A DNA stretch of 64,000 nt from Dyella mobilis (GTDB lineage: Bacteria > Pseudomonadota > Gammaproteobacteria > Xanthomonadales > Rhodanobacteraceae): contig NZ_JADIKF010000037.1 in the NCBI RefSeq assembly GCF_016904945.1, positions 186,001 to 250,000 on the forward strand. The letters run 5' to 3'. The notes under the pieces were generated by a model. That model had not been told where the DNA came from. It did not search any database and saw only the letters and a program-made list of their open reading frames with translations. Shown one piece after another: positions 24,236 to 33,418 of this stretch (the stretch's first letter is position 1; each line of letters begins with the position of its first letter). The position numbers and the translations under genes were made by a program.

Positions 24236-25108
24236 TCACTGCATCGGCGACACCAGCCAATGATCCGCCAGCAAAAACGCAAACAGCGCCATCAGATAAA
24301 TGATCGAATACTTGAACGTGCGCATGGCGAAGTATTCGTCCGGCGGATTCATCATGCGGATCGCGTAATAGAGGAATCCTGCGCCGAGCACGACCGCACC
24401 GCCGAAATAGATCAGGCCGCTGTAACCGGTCAGCGCGGGCAGCAGGCTCACGATCACCAGCAGGATGGTGTAGAGCAAAATGTTCCAGCGCGTGTAGCGC
24501 ACGCCATGGGTGACGGGCAGCATGGGGATTTCGGCGCGGGCGTAGTCGTCGCGGCGGAAAATAGCCAGCGCCCAAAAATGCGGCGGCGTCCACACGAAAA
24601 TGATCAGGCACAGCTGCAACGCGAACGGATGCAGCGCACCGGTAACGGCAGTCCAGCCCAGCACGGGCGGAATGGCGCCGGCCAGGCCGCCGATCACGAT
24701 ATTCTGCGGCGTCGCGCGCTTCAGGTAGGCGGTATAGACCAGCGCGTAGCCGATCAGGCCGCCGAAGGTGAGCAGCGCGGTAAGCGTGTTCACCAGCAAC
24801 ACCAGCACCAGCATCGAGACGATGCCGAGCAGGATCGCAAACACCAATACCTGGCGTGGGCGCAGCGTGCCCGTCGCGAGCGGGCGGCGCGCAGTGCGCG
24901 CCATCAGCTTGTCGATGCGCTCGTCGATCAGGTGATTGAAGGCAGCTGCCGAGCCGGAGGCCATCCAGATGCCCAGCGTGCCGAACACCAGCGCGCGCCA
25001 CGGCGGAATGCCGGGCACGGCGAGGAACATGCCGATCACTGCGCAGAACACCAGCAGCGCGACCACGCGCGGCTTGGTCAACTGCATGTATTCGCGAACC
25101 AGACTCAT
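24236..25108 (-). CDS. ctaB: protoheme IX farnesyltransferase (heme O synthase)
   Basis: CtaB/CyoE adds a farnesyl group to heme B to give heme O, precursor of the heme A used by the oxidase encoded nearby. The 290-residue protein starts [20 protein letters not shown], has the prenyl-diphosphate-binding [20 protein letters not shown] motif (Asp-rich) and a second acidic loop at [17 protein letters not shown], with about eight membrane helices. The start overlaps the ctaA stop by 4 bp (ATGA), giving tight coupling. In related genomes an Sco gene often follows; here only decayed sequence does. Confidence 0.95.
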   Translation of the reverse strand: MSLVREYMQLTKPRVVALLVFCAVIGMFLAVPGIPPWRALVFGTLGIWMASGSAAAFNHLIDERIDKLMARTARRPLATGTLRPRQVLVFAILLGIVSMLVLVLLVNTLTALLTFGGLIGYALVYTAYLKRATPQNIVIGGLAGAIPPVLGWTAVTGALHPFALQLCLIIFVWTPPHFWALAIFRRDDYARAEIPMLPVTHGVRYTRWNILLYTILLVIVSLLPALTGYSGLIYFGGAVVLGAGFLYYAIRMMNPPDEYFAMRTFKYSIIYLMALFAFLLADHWLVSPMQ

Positions 25109-26259
25109 GCAAGCACATCCGTCACATCACGCTGCCACGGTTGCAGGCGCGCAAAGTTCGCCAACAACGTAAACAACAACAAAGCCGCGCCGCCGTTGTG
25201 CATGGTTGCCACCGGCAACGGCAAACCGAAATGCACGTTGCTGATGCCCAATACCACCTGCAGCACCAGCGCAGCGAATACCGCCGCGCCGCCAAGGCGA
25301 AAACCGCTGCGGCTCAGGCGATAGGCCAGCCAGCTCAGATAACAGAACACCACCAGCGCGCCGATGCGATGGGTGATCTGGATGGCGCTGCGTGCAGCCA
25401 TGTCCAGCACGCCGCCTTCATAGTTGACACCGACCTCGCGCGACAGCACGAAGGCCTGATGAAAATCGGTCGGCGGCGCCCACTGGCCCAGGCACGTGGG
25501 GAAATCGGTACCGCAGGCAAGCGCCGCGTAGTTGGCGGACGTCCAGCCGCCCAGCGCGATCTGGCCGGCAAGCAGCACGATGCCCAGCACCACCCATCGG
25601 CGCAACGACGCGTGGTTGTTGCTGTTGGCGCCCACGCCCTTGTAGCGCAGGGCGACATACGCAAGCAGCCCGAAGGTAGTGAGGCCGCCCAGCAGATGCC
25701 CCATCACCACGATGGGCTTGAGCAACAAAGTTACTGTCCACATGCCCAGCATCGCCTGGAAGACGATCACTGCCAGCGCCAGCACGCTCACTTTCAATGC
25801 CGAGTGTTCGCGCAGCCACAAGGCGCCGGTGGTGGGCAGCAGAATCGCCAGCAGCGCGAGGCCCGACGACCATTCGCGTTCGCCATGCAGGTACAAAGCA
25901 ACGCCGGTGGCGGCAAATATCGCGCTGATCACGATCGCCAGCAGCGCAAGCCGGTCGCGGCGCGCGGCAATCAGCGCCAGCAGCAGCACCAGCACGCCGA
26001 GCGTGCCCGCCAGCATGCGGTGCACCTGTTCGCGCCAGGCTTTGTCCGCCTCGTATGGACGATCGGGGAACGCCTGGTCGGCTTTCGCCACGGCCGCGGC
26101 ATGCTGCGGCCAGGTCGCCTTGCCGTAGCAGGTGGGCCAGTCCGGGCAGGACAGGCCGGCGTTGGACAGCCTGACGAACGCGCCGAACATCACCAACCCG
26201 AAGGCGAAGACCGCCGCCAGCACAGCGAGATAGGGCACGAATTTGCGGGTACGCGACAT
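25105..26259 (-). CDS. ctaA: heme A synthase (COX15/CtaA)
   Basis: CtaA oxidises the C8 methyl of heme O to make heme A. The 384-residue protein begins [20 protein letters not shown], with the conserved [20 protein letters not shown] loop bearing the paired Cys, His residues at [10 protein letters not shown] and [10 protein letters not shown], and the C-terminal ITHRIGALV and [11 protein letters not shown] histidines, for eight helices. A TTG one codon upstream is possible but ATG follows a better site (GAAGG). It lies between the 189-residue membrane protein and ctaB. Confidence 0.94.
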   Translation of the reverse strand: MSRTRKFVPYLAVLAAVFAFGLVMFGAFVRLSNAGLSCPDWPTCYGKATWPQHAAAVAKADQAFPDRPYEADKAWREQVHRMLAGTLGVLVLLLALIAARRDRLALLAIVISAIFAATGVALYLHGEREWSSGLALLAILLPTTGALWLREHSALKVSVLALAVIVFQAMLGMWTVTLLLKPIVVMGHLLGGLTTFGLLAYVALRYKGVGANSNNHASLRRWVVLGIVLLAGQIALGGWTSANYAALACGTDFPTCLGQWAPPTDFHQAFVLSREVGVNYEGGVLDMAARSAIQITHRIGALVVFCYLSWLAYRLSRSGFRLGGAAVFAALVLQVVLGISNVHFGLPLPVATMHNGGAALLLFTLLANFARLQPWQRDVTDVLA

Positions 26260-26828
26260 CAACGAATGACCTTCTGCAGATCCTTGCGCAAGCCGCTCGG
26301 ATCAAAACCGACAGGATACAGGCTCAGCGCGGTGCCGTCGGACTCCACCAGCAGCGCGGCTACGGAATCGGGCGCGGTGGGGCGATAGGCGGCCAGGCTG
26401 CCGCTCGGGTCGTCGCCCAGGCGCCAGTAGTTCTCCATCCCGCTGCCGACCGCATTCGCCGGGGGCTGGCCGACAAACAGCAGGCGCAAACGATCCGCAT
26501 TGCCGTTGAGGGTGATGCGCGCCGCGGCCATTTTGGTCAGCGCATCCATGCAATGGCCGGCACAACCGGGGCCGGCCAGCGCGATCAGGGTGAGGCGCGG
26601 CGAACTATCGCGCCAGGGCCAAGCCTGGCCATCGGCCAGCCGTATCTGCACATGCTCCTGATCGAAATTGCGCTGCGGCAGGATCGGCTCGCCATACGCC
26701 TTGCCCGTGGGCTGCCAGCCGCTCAGGTTGAGCAGGCCTGCCGCGATGATCGGCGCGGCAAACACGAAGATCACCAGCAGGAATTTCAGGCGGCTTTTGC
26801 GTAGGGCTTGGTCGGTCGGTGCGGTCAT
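26259..26828 (-). CDS. membrane-anchored protein of the heme A/oxidase assembly cluster
   Basis: The 189-residue protein opens MTAPTDQALRKSRLKFLLVI with a single N-terminal membrane helix, then a periplasmic domain of thioredoxin-like/Sco-like length. The CAGHCMDAL segment has two Cys three apart (CxxxC) and LTLIALAGPGC precedes it, reminiscent of Sco copper chaperones (CPDVC in those), but the rest is divergent. Similar genes sit between surf1 and ctaA in Xanthomonadales. Its stop overlaps ctaA (TGATG) and its ATG overlaps the SURF1 stop. A role in oxidase metal or heme assembly is inferred from position. Confidence 0.75.
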   Translation of the reverse strand: MTAPTDQALRKSRLKFLLVIFVFAAPIIAAGLLNLSGWQPTGKAYGEPILPQRNFDQEHVQIRLADGQAWPWRDSSPRLTLIALAGPGCAGHCMDALTKMAAARITLNGNADRLRLLFVGQPPANAVGSGMENYWRLGDDPSGSLAAYRPTAPDSVAALLVESDGTALSLYPVGFDPSGLRKDLQKVIR

Positions 26829-27565
26829 GATCGGGGCTTGTTGGAACGACGCCTGGTCCGGTGCAGGACCACGAAAATCACCACCGCCGCGAGGGCGAAG
26901 GTGAACCACTGAAAAGCATAGGCACGATGCCGCGCCGGCGGCATCGAGGAAAGATCCAGCGTATGCACGCGCACGTAAATGGCCGCCGGATCGGGGTCCA
27001 GGGCAAGCATGCGCGGGTAGAGCGGCACGTGCAGGTCGGCCGCAATCTGTCCCAGATCCAGATAGATCGTGGTCTTCGGCCATTGCGCTTGCCGCGCCAG
27101 CGCATTGCCGCCCATCTCCAGCCCATTGCCCGGCGACGGCTGGTAAAGCCCCTGCAGGGTCTGCGTGTCGATCGGCAGGGGTGTCAGCTGCGGCGGTGCG
27201 CCCGAGCCATTGCCCGGCAGAAACCCCAGGTCGACCAGCAGCAAGCGGTCTTGGTGATCGGGCTGGAACGGGGCGAACACTTCCACGCCCCCTCTTTCGT
27301 CGTGCTTCGGGTTGTCCAGCAGATACACGCGGTCGGCCAGATAATGGCCTTGCACGCGCACACGCGGATACACGTCTTGGGAAGGGTGCGCCGCCGCGCT
27401 GGCGAAGTCCTGCACCGGCGCGCTGGCCGCTGCGGCATACCGTCGCAGAAGTTCGTCTTTGTAATCGGCACGGTGCAGTTGCCAGATGCCAAGACGCACA
27501 AAAACAAGGGCGCCAGCTACCGTCAGCAACACCGACCACCACGATGGCCGCCGCATCCAGCTCAC
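26825..27565 (-). CDS. SURF1 family cytochrome oxidase assembly protein
   Basis: SURF1/Shy1 proteins assist heme A insertion into oxidase subunit I. The 246-residue product has two membrane helices, near the N-terminus (WWSVLLTVAGALVFVRLGIW) and the C-terminus (QWFTFALAAVVIFVVLHRTR), enclosing the periplasmic domain with the conserved GxW..QL..AD, VQGHYL, LVDLGFLPG and RHRAYAFQWF motifs. The start used is a GTG at 27565; the ATG at 27556 is equally possible. It is divergent from DUF2909 and heads the surf1-ctaA-ctaB unit. Confidence 0.9.
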   Translation of the reverse strand: MSWMRRPSWWSVLLTVAGALVFVRLGIWQLHRADYKDELLRRYAAAASAPVQDFASAAAHPSQDVYPRVRVQGHYLADRVYLLDNPKHDERGGVEVFAPFQPDHQDRLLLVDLGFLPGNGSGAPPQLTPLPIDTQTLQGLYQPSPGNGLEMGGNALARQAQWPKTTIYLDLGQIAADLHVPLYPRMLALDPDPAAIYVRVHTLDLSSMPPARHRAYAFQWFTFALAAVVIFVVLHRTRRRSNKPRS

Positions 27566-27624
27566 GCGGCGGCCCCGATATCGATGGCTATACTGGCGAT
27601 GTCGAGCCTGCTCAGGTCAATCAC

Positions 27625-27840
27625 GTGGAAACCATCTACAAAGTCGTGCTGGTGATCATGTTCCTGGTGGTGGTGTTCAACCTGGGCCAGGCGTTGTATT
27701 TCATGATGACCGACAAAGACGGCGGCAAGCGCACGGTATGGGCGCTGACGCGGCGCATCGGCTTTTCGCTGGTGCTGATCGCCATGGTGATCGTGGGCAT
27801 CAAGATGGGGTGGATACACCCGCACGGGGTGGGGCAATAA
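27625..27840 (+). CDS. DUF2909 twin-transmembrane protein
   Basis: A 71-residue peptide from a GTG start after CAGGTCA, opening METIYKVVLVIMFLVVVFNL, with two membrane helices joined by a charged loop (MMTDKDGGKRTVWALTRRIG) and a second helix FSLVLIAMVIVGIKMGW. This is the DUF2909 pattern, conserved beside surf1 and ctaE in gammaproteobacteria, with unknown function presumed related to the oxidase. It faces the opposite way to its oxidase neighbours. Confidence 0.85.
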   Translation: METIYKVVLVIMFLVVVFNLGQALYFMMTDKDGGKRTVWALTRRIGFSLVLIAMVIVGIKMGWIHPHGVGQ

Positions 27841-27946
27841 GTGTAGCGGAGGGTCATCCCTCGTTCCCCGCGGCATTTGACCGCGATTGCCCGGCATCAG
27901 GGGCGCCGGGGGAGCTTGTCCCTCAAACGCCGGCCACCTGCATCAT

Positions 27947-28435
27947 TCAAAGAAAGCCATCGCCTGGGCGGAATTCGCGCTCGTTGCCGAATTTGTCCTT
28001 GAGCATCGTTCGGGCGCAGCCGCCAAGCGCACTCAAAATATCGTCCGCCAACCTCGGATAGCCGTCGATCGAATCGCGCACCCTGTAGATCAGATCGCCT
28101 CGACGGCGCAACTCCAGCCAATTGGCTTTCAAACCCTTGTATACGATCGCTTCGTCAATCGACGACAAGGCAATCGTCTTGCTGGAAAACAACGACGAAA
28201 CGACTAGAGAGTCGGCGCTGACCATCACGCTGAAGCTTGCCGCATACCAACCCACGACGACGAAGAACAGCAGCATGCCCATGCCGAGCATGCTCCATCG
28301 GTTGACGCCGCCGTCTTCATGTACCGCCCGCAGAACCACGAGTGCGACGAATGCGGCAACGGCAAAGAACAGCACCGCTACCGTCCGCGAGTAACCAAAC
28401 GATTGCTTGCTGCGTCCAGGCACACTCATCGCCAT
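27947..28435 (-). CDS. small membrane protein of unknown function
   Basis: The 162-residue protein (MSVPGRSKQSFGYSRTVAVL at the second ATG, residue 3) has two adjacent membrane helices (TVAVLFFAVAAFVALVVLRA and MLGMGMLLFFVVVGWYAASF) and a soluble beta-rich C-terminal domain (VMVSADSLVVSSLFSSKTIA and following) like the PH-type domains that often follow a two-helix anchor. It sits as an insertion between ctaE and DUF2909, and has lower third-position GC than the oxidase genes. The function is unknown. Confidence 0.65.
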   Translation of the reverse strand: MAMSVPGRSKQSFGYSRTVAVLFFAVAAFVALVVLRAVHEDGGVNRWSMLGMGMLLFFVVVGWYAASFSVMVSADSLVVSSLFSSKTIALSSIDEAIVYKGLKANWLELRRRGDLIYRVRDSIDGYPRLADDILSALGGCARTMLKDKFGNEREFRPGDGFL

Positions 28436-28729
28436 TTCTCGCCGTCAATTTCCCGTGGAATCCTGGATCGTTTCCGCAACCCCGGCGCTAATGTCATCGC
28501 CGATCACGGAGGCACCAGCAAGGTCTTCGAAACCATCCACTGTCTTGAGGGCCAGGCTACCTGACCGCGATATGCGATGACCGACACTGTCAAAGTTGCA
28601 AGCCAGGTCCCCGGTGACGACACCGGATGCATTGGCATAGCCACGGCCCATGATTTGACTGCCGGCGTCACAGCCGTACGCAGCAACGATTCCATTGGGC
28701 AGGGCAAGCATTGCACGGCGAACGAAAGC

Positions 28730-28762
28730 AAAAAGGCCCACCGGGAAGCGGCAGGCCTTTTT
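28730..28762 (-). terminator. terminator of the ctaC-ctaD-ctaE operon
   Basis: AAAAAGGCC and GGCCTTTTT flank a GC-rich loop, giving a bidirectional A/T-flanked hairpin. It lies 18 bp beyond the ctaE stop on the minus strand and would end the oxidase transcript. From 28436 to here I see no convincing gene. Confidence 0.8.
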
Positions 28763-28779
28763 GGGACCAGAGAAAACGG

Positions 28780-29667
28780 TCAGAGAATATAGACAAACAT
28801 GAAAAGCCCCAGCCACACCACGTCGACGAAGTGCCAATACCAGGCCACTGCTTCGAAGCCGAAGTGGTGCTCTTTACTGAAATGCCCCGCCAGCACGCGC
28901 AGCCAGATGATTGCCAGCATGATCGTGCCCAGCGTTACGTGCAGGCCGTGGAAGCCGGTGAGCATGAAGAAGGTGCAACCGTAGACGCCGCTGCCCAGCG
29001 TGAGATTCAGTTCCTTGTAGGCTTCCATGTACTCGTGGGCCTGGCAGTACAGGAACGACGCGCCCAGCAGCACGGTAACGCCCAGGAACAACAGCACCTT
29101 GCCGCGATGGCCAGCCTTCAACGCGTGATGGGCGATGGTGACGGTAACGCTGGAGCTCAGCAGGATCAGCGTATTCAGCAACGGCAGCCCCCACGGCGCC
29201 ACCGTTTCGAACGCACCGCCGACGTGCGCCGGGCCATTGCCGCCGCCCGATCCCCACGATGCGGCGTAATCGCTCCACAGGAACTGGTGGGTGAGCACGC
29301 CATGGCCATAACCGCCCAGCCACGGCACCGAGAACATGCGGATGTAGAACAGCGCGCCGAAGAAGGCGCCGAAGAACATCACTTCGGAGAAGATGAACCA
29401 CATCATGCCCATGCGGAACGAGCGGTCCACCTGGGTGTTGTAGCGGCCTGCCATCGACTCGTGGATCACCGAGCGGAACCAGCCGAAGAACATCAGCAGA
29501 ATGCCGACGAAGCCGATCGTCAGCAGCGTCTGGCCGAAATGCGCCTCGCCGGGCTCGGCATTGAGCCAGTGCGCCGCGCCGAACACGGTGAGGAACATGA
29601 CCACGGCAGCCACGATCGGCCACTGGCTCTTGCTCGGTACGTAATAGATGTCGTGCTGCTGACCCAT
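28780..29667 (-). CDS. ctaE: cytochrome c oxidase subunit III
   Basis: Subunit III of the aa3 oxidase. The 295-residue protein starts MGQQHDIYYVPSKSQWPIVA and has seven helices, with the conserved HESMAGRYNTQVDRSFRMGM and FIFSEVMFFGAFFGA blocks (the lipid-contacting Glu), and the C-terminal TGFHGLHVTLGT and AWYWHFVDVVWLGLF motifs. It is the last oxidase structural gene. The 52-bp gap upstream separates it from a 61-residue membrane peptide. Confidence 0.96.
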   Translation of the reverse strand: MGQQHDIYYVPSKSQWPIVAAVVMFLTVFGAAHWLNAEPGEAHFGQTLLTIGFVGILLMFFGWFRSVIHESMAGRYNTQVDRSFRMGMMWFIFSEVMFFGAFFGALFYIRMFSVPWLGGYGHGVLTHQFLWSDYAASWGSGGGNGPAHVGGAFETVAPWGLPLLNTLILLSSSVTVTIAHHALKAGHRGKVLLFLGVTVLLGASFLYCQAHEYMEAYKELNLTLGSGVYGCTFFMLTGFHGLHVTLGTIMLAIIWLRVLAGHFSKEHHFGFEAVAWYWHFVDVVWLGLFMFVYIL

Positions 29668-29719
29668 GATCTGTATCCCGTAGATGTTCCTGGTGACCTA
29701 CGTCCCTGCCGCAGCAGGG

Positions 29720-29905
29720 TTACTGCATGAGCGCCTCTGCAACGGCCCGCGCGTGCGCCACTGGATGATGCTGTAGCCAAAGCATTTGCCCGATCGAAAA
29801 CACAAACACCACGATGGCAACGATCCCCACCGTCCTGGCGGTACGTCGCGCACGGCGTACGCGTTGTTCCTGTGCCGCATCGAGCGTCTGGTGACCGAGC
29901 TTCAT
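29720..29905 (-). CDS. small single-helix protein of the cytochrome oxidase operon
   Basis: A 61-residue peptide starting MKLGHQTLDAAQEQRVRRAR, with one membrane helix (TVGIVAIVVFVFSIGQMLWL) behind a very basic, likely cytoplasmic N-terminus. It begins 3 bp after the ctaD stop, so it is translated with the oxidase. Small proteins occupy this position in Xanthomonadales, normally followed by cox11/ctaG; here ctaE follows directly. It may be an accessory oxidase subunit, but no family is assigned. Confidence 0.8.
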   Translation of the reverse strand: MKLGHQTLDAAQEQRVRRARRTARTVGIVAIVVFVFSIGQMLWLQHHPVAHARAVAEALMQ

Positions 29906-29908
29906 GGA

Positions 29909-31534
29909 TCAGTCCTCGACGTGGCCATGGGCCAGTTCTTCGTCGTGGATCTCCGGCGCGATCGAGAAGGAGTGATGCGGGGGCGGCGACGACAACGTCC
30001 ACTCCAGGCCCCGGGCACCTTCCCACACGCGATCGGTCGCTTTCTTCTTGGAGAACCACACGCAATGGATGATCACGCCCAGGAAGATCAACTGCGAGGC
30101 GCCGAACAGGAAGCCGCCGATCGAGCTGATCATGTTGAAGTTGGCGAAGGCCACGTTGTAGTCCGGGATGCGGCGCGGCATGCCGGCCAGACCCAGGAAG
30201 TGCTGCGGGAAGAACAGCACGTTCACCCACACCACCGAGTTCCAGAAGTGCACCTTGCCCCAGAACTCGCTGTACATGTGCCCGGTCCACTTCGGGATCC
30301 AGTAATACGTGGCCGCCATGATCGCGAAGATCGCGCCGGTCACCAGCACGTAGTGGAAGTGCGCCACCACGAAATAGGTGTCGTGATACTGGAAGTCCGC
30401 CGGCACCAGCGCCAGCATCAGGCCGGAGAAACCGCCGATGGAAAACAGGATGACGAACGAGATGGCGAACAGCATCGGCGTTTCGAAGGTCATCGAGCCG
30501 CCCCACATGGTGGCGACCCAGTTGAACACCTTCACGCCGGTCGGCACCGCGATGAGCATGGTGGCGTACATGAAGAAGATTTCGGCACCCAGCGGCAGAC
30601 CCACCGCGAACATGTGGTGCGCCCACACGATGAACGAGAGGAAGGCGATCGAGGCGATCGCGAACACCATCGCCTTGTAGCCGAAGATCGGCTTGCGCGC
30701 GAAGGTCGGGATGATTTCCGAGATGATCCCGAACGCCGGCAGGATCATGATGTACACCTCGGGGTGACCGAAGAACCAGAACACGTGCTGGAACAGAATC
30801 GGGTCACCGCCGCCGGCGGCATCGAAGAAGTGCGTATTGAAGTATTTGTCGGTGAGCAACATGGTCACCGCGCCTGCGAGCACCGGCATCACCGCGATCA
30901 GCAGGAAGGCGGTGATCAGCCAGCTCCACACGAACACCGGCATCTTCAACAGATCCATGCCCGGCGCGCGCATGTTGAGGATGGTGGCGATGATGTTGAT
31001 CGCGCCCATGATCGAGCTGATGCCCATCAAGTGGATCGCGAACACCACGTAGGCCGTCGAAGCGCTCTGCAGCGACAGCGGCGGATACATGGTCCAGCCA
31101 CCGGCAGGACCGCCGCCTGGCAGGAACAGGGTGGACAGCATCAGCGCGAAGGCGAACGGCAGGATCCAGAACGACAGGTTGTTCATGCGCGGCAACGCCA
31201 TGTCCGGCGCGCCGACCATCATCGGGATCATCCAGTTGCCCAGGCCCACGAACGCCGGCATCACCGCGCCGAAGATCATGACCAGCGCATGCATGGTGGT
31301 CATTTCGTTGAAGAAGTACGGCTGCACCAGCTGCATGCCCGGCTTGAACAGTTCCGCGCGGATCACCATCGCGAAGCTGCCGCCGATAAAGAACATCAGC
31401 AGGGAAAAAACCAGGTATAGCGTGCCGATGTCCTTGTGATTGGTGGACATCACCCAGCGCTGGAAAAAATTCTGGTGCTCGTGGTGTTCGTCGTGATGCT
31501 CATCGTGGTGGTCGTGGGCGGCTGCCTGGGCCAT
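29909..31534 (-). CDS. ctaD: cytochrome c oxidase subunit I (aa3 type)
   Basis: The catalytic subunit, binding heme a and the heme a3/CuB centre. The 541-residue protein shows TTMHALVMIFGAVMP (heme a His), the cross-linked HPEVYIMILPAFGIISEI block (CuB His, Tyr), the CuB pair WAHHMF, and the HFHYVLVTGAI histidines near a3/a. These, with the HPEVY Tyr, indicate an A-type oxidase. The N-terminus is unusual, with a His/Asp/Glu-rich run (HDHHDEHHDEHHEH) before NFFQRWVMSTNHKDIGTLY, which could bind metal. It lies 60 bp after ctaC. Confidence 0.97.
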   Translation of the reverse strand: MAQAAAHDHHDEHHDEHHEHQNFFQRWVMSTNHKDIGTLYLVFSLLMFFIGGSFAMVIRAELFKPGMQLVQPYFFNEMTTMHALVMIFGAVMPAFVGLGNWMIPMMVGAPDMALPRMNNLSFWILPFAFALMLSTLFLPGGGPAGGWTMYPPLSLQSASTAYVVFAIHLMGISSIMGAINIIATILNMRAPGMDLLKMPVFVWSWLITAFLLIAVMPVLAGAVTMLLTDKYFNTHFFDAAGGGDPILFQHVFWFFGHPEVYIMILPAFGIISEIIPTFARKPIFGYKAMVFAIASIAFLSFIVWAHHMFAVGLPLGAEIFFMYATMLIAVPTGVKVFNWVATMWGGSMTFETPMLFAISFVILFSIGGFSGLMLALVPADFQYHDTYFVVAHFHYVLVTGAIFAIMAATYYWIPKWTGHMYSEFWGKVHFWNSVVWVNVLFFPQHFLGLAGMPRRIPDYNVAFANFNMISSIGGFLFGASQLIFLGVIIHCVWFSKKKATDRVWEGARGLEWTLSSPPPHHSFSIAPEIHDEELAHGHVED

Positions 31535-31593
31535 AACCTTGAACCTCTACCTAAATGAATGCGTTTACGTGAACTGCGTAAGCAGCCGAGGAA

Positions 31594-32547
31594 TCAACCC
31601 TGTGTAGCGTGTGCCGCCGCCACCTGCGCCGTCGCCTGTGCAGGCGCCGCGGCGGTGGATGCCGGGGCCGGCGCGGCGGCAGGCTTCTGCTGCGCAGCCA
31701 GCCACTTGGCGAAATCTTCCTGCGACACCGCCTTCACCACGATCGGCATGAAGCCATGATCTTGGCCGCACAGCTCGGCGCATTGGCCGCGGTAGATGCC
31801 CGGCTCGTTGATATTGGTCCACGCGGCATTGATCACGCCCGGGATCGCGTCCATCTTCCAACCCAATGCGGGCACGAACCAGGAATGGATCACGTCGTCG
31901 GCGGTAATCACGAAACGGATCTTGGTGTGGATCGGCACCACCAGCGGGTGATCGACGTTCAGCAGATAGGTCTGCTCGCCGTCCGACTTCACCGCCCAGG
32001 GGTCCAGCCCGGAATTGAGCTGGCGGGTGGCATTGCTCTGGTCGTCCAAGCGGGACATGAAGTCGACGTGCAGCGGCTTGCCCTGGTAGTCGACGTAGTC
32101 GTAGCGCCACTTCCACTGATAGCCGGTGACCTTCACCGTCATCTGCGAACCGGTGGTATCGGAGAATTGGCGCAAGCCATCGGTAGCCAGCCAGGCCAGC
32201 GTGATGAGAATGATGACGGGGATGACCGTCCAGATGATTTCGACGGTGGTGTTGTGCGACCACTTCTCCGGCACCGCCCCGCGCGATTTGCGGAAGCGGA
32301 ACATGGCGATGAACATCGCGCCGAATACCAGGATGCCGATCACCACGCAGACGCCGAGCGCCACGTTGTTGAGCATGTACGGTACGTGGGAATACGTCGT
32401 CACGCCGGGTGTGAGGTTCAACTGCCCAGGTTGCGGATTCGCCTGGACGGTACCGCCGAACAAACCAAGGGCCATCAACCCCAATGCCCCGACTGCGTGT
32501 TTCGCCCTGAACCTGATGCCGTGCTTCCCGATGCCGCCAGCTCTCAT
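31594..32547 (-). CDS. ctaC: cytochrome c oxidase subunit II
   Basis: Start ATG 32547 (AAAGGTG upstream) gives 317 residues with a signal sequence (VGALGLMALGLFGGTVQA). Two membrane helices precede the periplasmic cupredoxin domain with the CuA site: DDVIHSWFVPA (His) and CAELCGQDHGFM (two Cys, His, Met). The aromatic electron-entry segment is YQWKWRYDY. An Ala/Pro-rich tail of about 30 residues ends the protein and carries no cytochrome domain. A longer frame reaching 32658 is not used. Confidence 0.96.
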   Translation of the reverse strand: MRAGGIGKHGIRFRAKHAVGALGLMALGLFGGTVQANPQPGQLNLTPGVTTYSHVPYMLNNVALGVCVVIGILVFGAMFIAMFRFRKSRGAVPEKWSHNTTVEIIWTVIPVIILITLAWLATDGLRQFSDTTGSQMTVKVTGYQWKWRYDYVDYQGKPLHVDFMSRLDDQSNATRQLNSGLDPWAVKSDGEQTYLLNVDHPLVVPIHTKIRFVITADDVIHSWFVPALGWKMDAIPGVINAAWTNINEPGIYRGQCAELCGQDHGFMPIVVKAVSQEDFAKWLAAQQKPAAAPAPASTAAAPAQATAQVAAAHATQG

Positions 32548-32566
32548 GTTTGCACCTTTGTTGAAC

Positions 32567-33052
32567 CTACCTGCGTTGCTGGGATTGGAAGTCCGCCAGC
32601 AGCACCCTGAGTTTCCGGAACAGCTCGGCGCGTTCCTCTTCGGCGAGGAAAGCCCCAACTTCCAGCTTGCGTCCGTGCGACGACAACAACAATCGGTAAC
32701 GCCCCTCCCCTGATTCCAGCAGCACGCGCACCCAATAGGGCTGGAAGCGCACGCAGCGGCGTCCCGGCAGGGTTTGCACCTCCAGCGACTCGGCGTCGAG
32801 GGTGATGCGTTCGCTGCGGTCGCCGGCCCGCCAGGCCACGCTCAGCGCGATGGCCACGGCGGGAGCCTCGATCAGGGCGAACAACGGGGCAAATACGTTG
32901 CCCTGCCACGCTCCCAGACCTGCCGTCATCAACACCAGGGTAGCCAGCACCAGGATCAGGCGACGCAGACCGCGTCGGCTGAGCACGCGATTGGGCCGAA
33001 GCCACAACGTCACGCACGGCAGGCCGCCGAGGGCTGGTCGAAGCACGATCAT
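32567..33052 (-). CDS. DUF2244 integral membrane protein
   Basis: The 161-residue protein (MIVLRPALGGLPCVTLWLRP) has the DUF2244 layout: a basic N-terminal region with PNRVLSRRGLRRLILVLATL, two helices, and a soluble beta domain (ITLDAESLEVQTL through FQPYWVRVLLESGEGRYRLL, ending LEVGAFLAEEERAEL). The function is unknown but it is regularly found upstream of ctaC in alpha- and gammaproteobacteria. Its stop is 19 bp before the ctaC start, so it is probably the first gene of the oxidase operon. Confidence 0.85.
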   Translation of the reverse strand: MIVLRPALGGLPCVTLWLRPNRVLSRRGLRRLILVLATLVLMTAGLGAWQGNVFAPLFALIEAPAVAIALSVAWRAGDRSERITLDAESLEVQTLPGRRCVRFQPYWVRVLLESGEGRYRLLLSSHGRKLEVGAFLAEEERAELFRKLRVLLADFQSQQRR

Positions 33053-33395
33053 GAAAAGTCCGGCGTGCCTGGAACGTTCCCGATCATAGGCCGCGATGCA
33101 GGAGTGGGCAAGGATGGGTGCAACGCGTGCGTGGCGTAGTCCACGGCGCGGTCCGAGCGCAAAAACACGAGCATCTGCGCGGATATGCGCATTGTGCGGA
33201 GTTTGCGGCTGTCACGGATTTGTGATGTACGCGACAAGGCTCGCGTTTCTGCGGTTGCTACAAATTGTCGCGGGTGCGTTTTCGCTCGGTGGTACGGCGT
33301 GCATCACGAGGACTCTCATGTGATGGGGAGGTGCGCCTCTCAGCAACTTCAAGCAGTTCATCGTCGCGACCAACTCCACAGACATCCAGACCGCC

Positions 33396-33418
33396 CCCTC
33401 CCCGCTAGCAGGGGAGGG
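33396..33418. repeat. CCCTCCCC/GGGGAGGG REP-like hairpin in the DUF2244-putA gap
   Basis: CCCTCCCC (33396-33403) and GGGGAGGG (33411-33418) with a GCTAGCA loop, followed by an imperfect TTGGGGAGGGG copy, and a related inverted pair further on (AGCTAG and CTAGCT around 33510-33542). The 600-bp interval 33053-33657 has no convincing gene; it also holds an 8-bp inverted repeat CGCGACAA (33230-33237) and TTGTCGCG (33265-33272). Confidence 0.45.

Noticed and set aside
28445..28712. Minus-strand frame of about 88 codons starting MLALPNGIVAAYGCDAG
   Set aside because: No ribosome site, no motif, lower third-position GC, and it begins right beside the ctaE terminator. It might be a decayed fragment but is not supportable.
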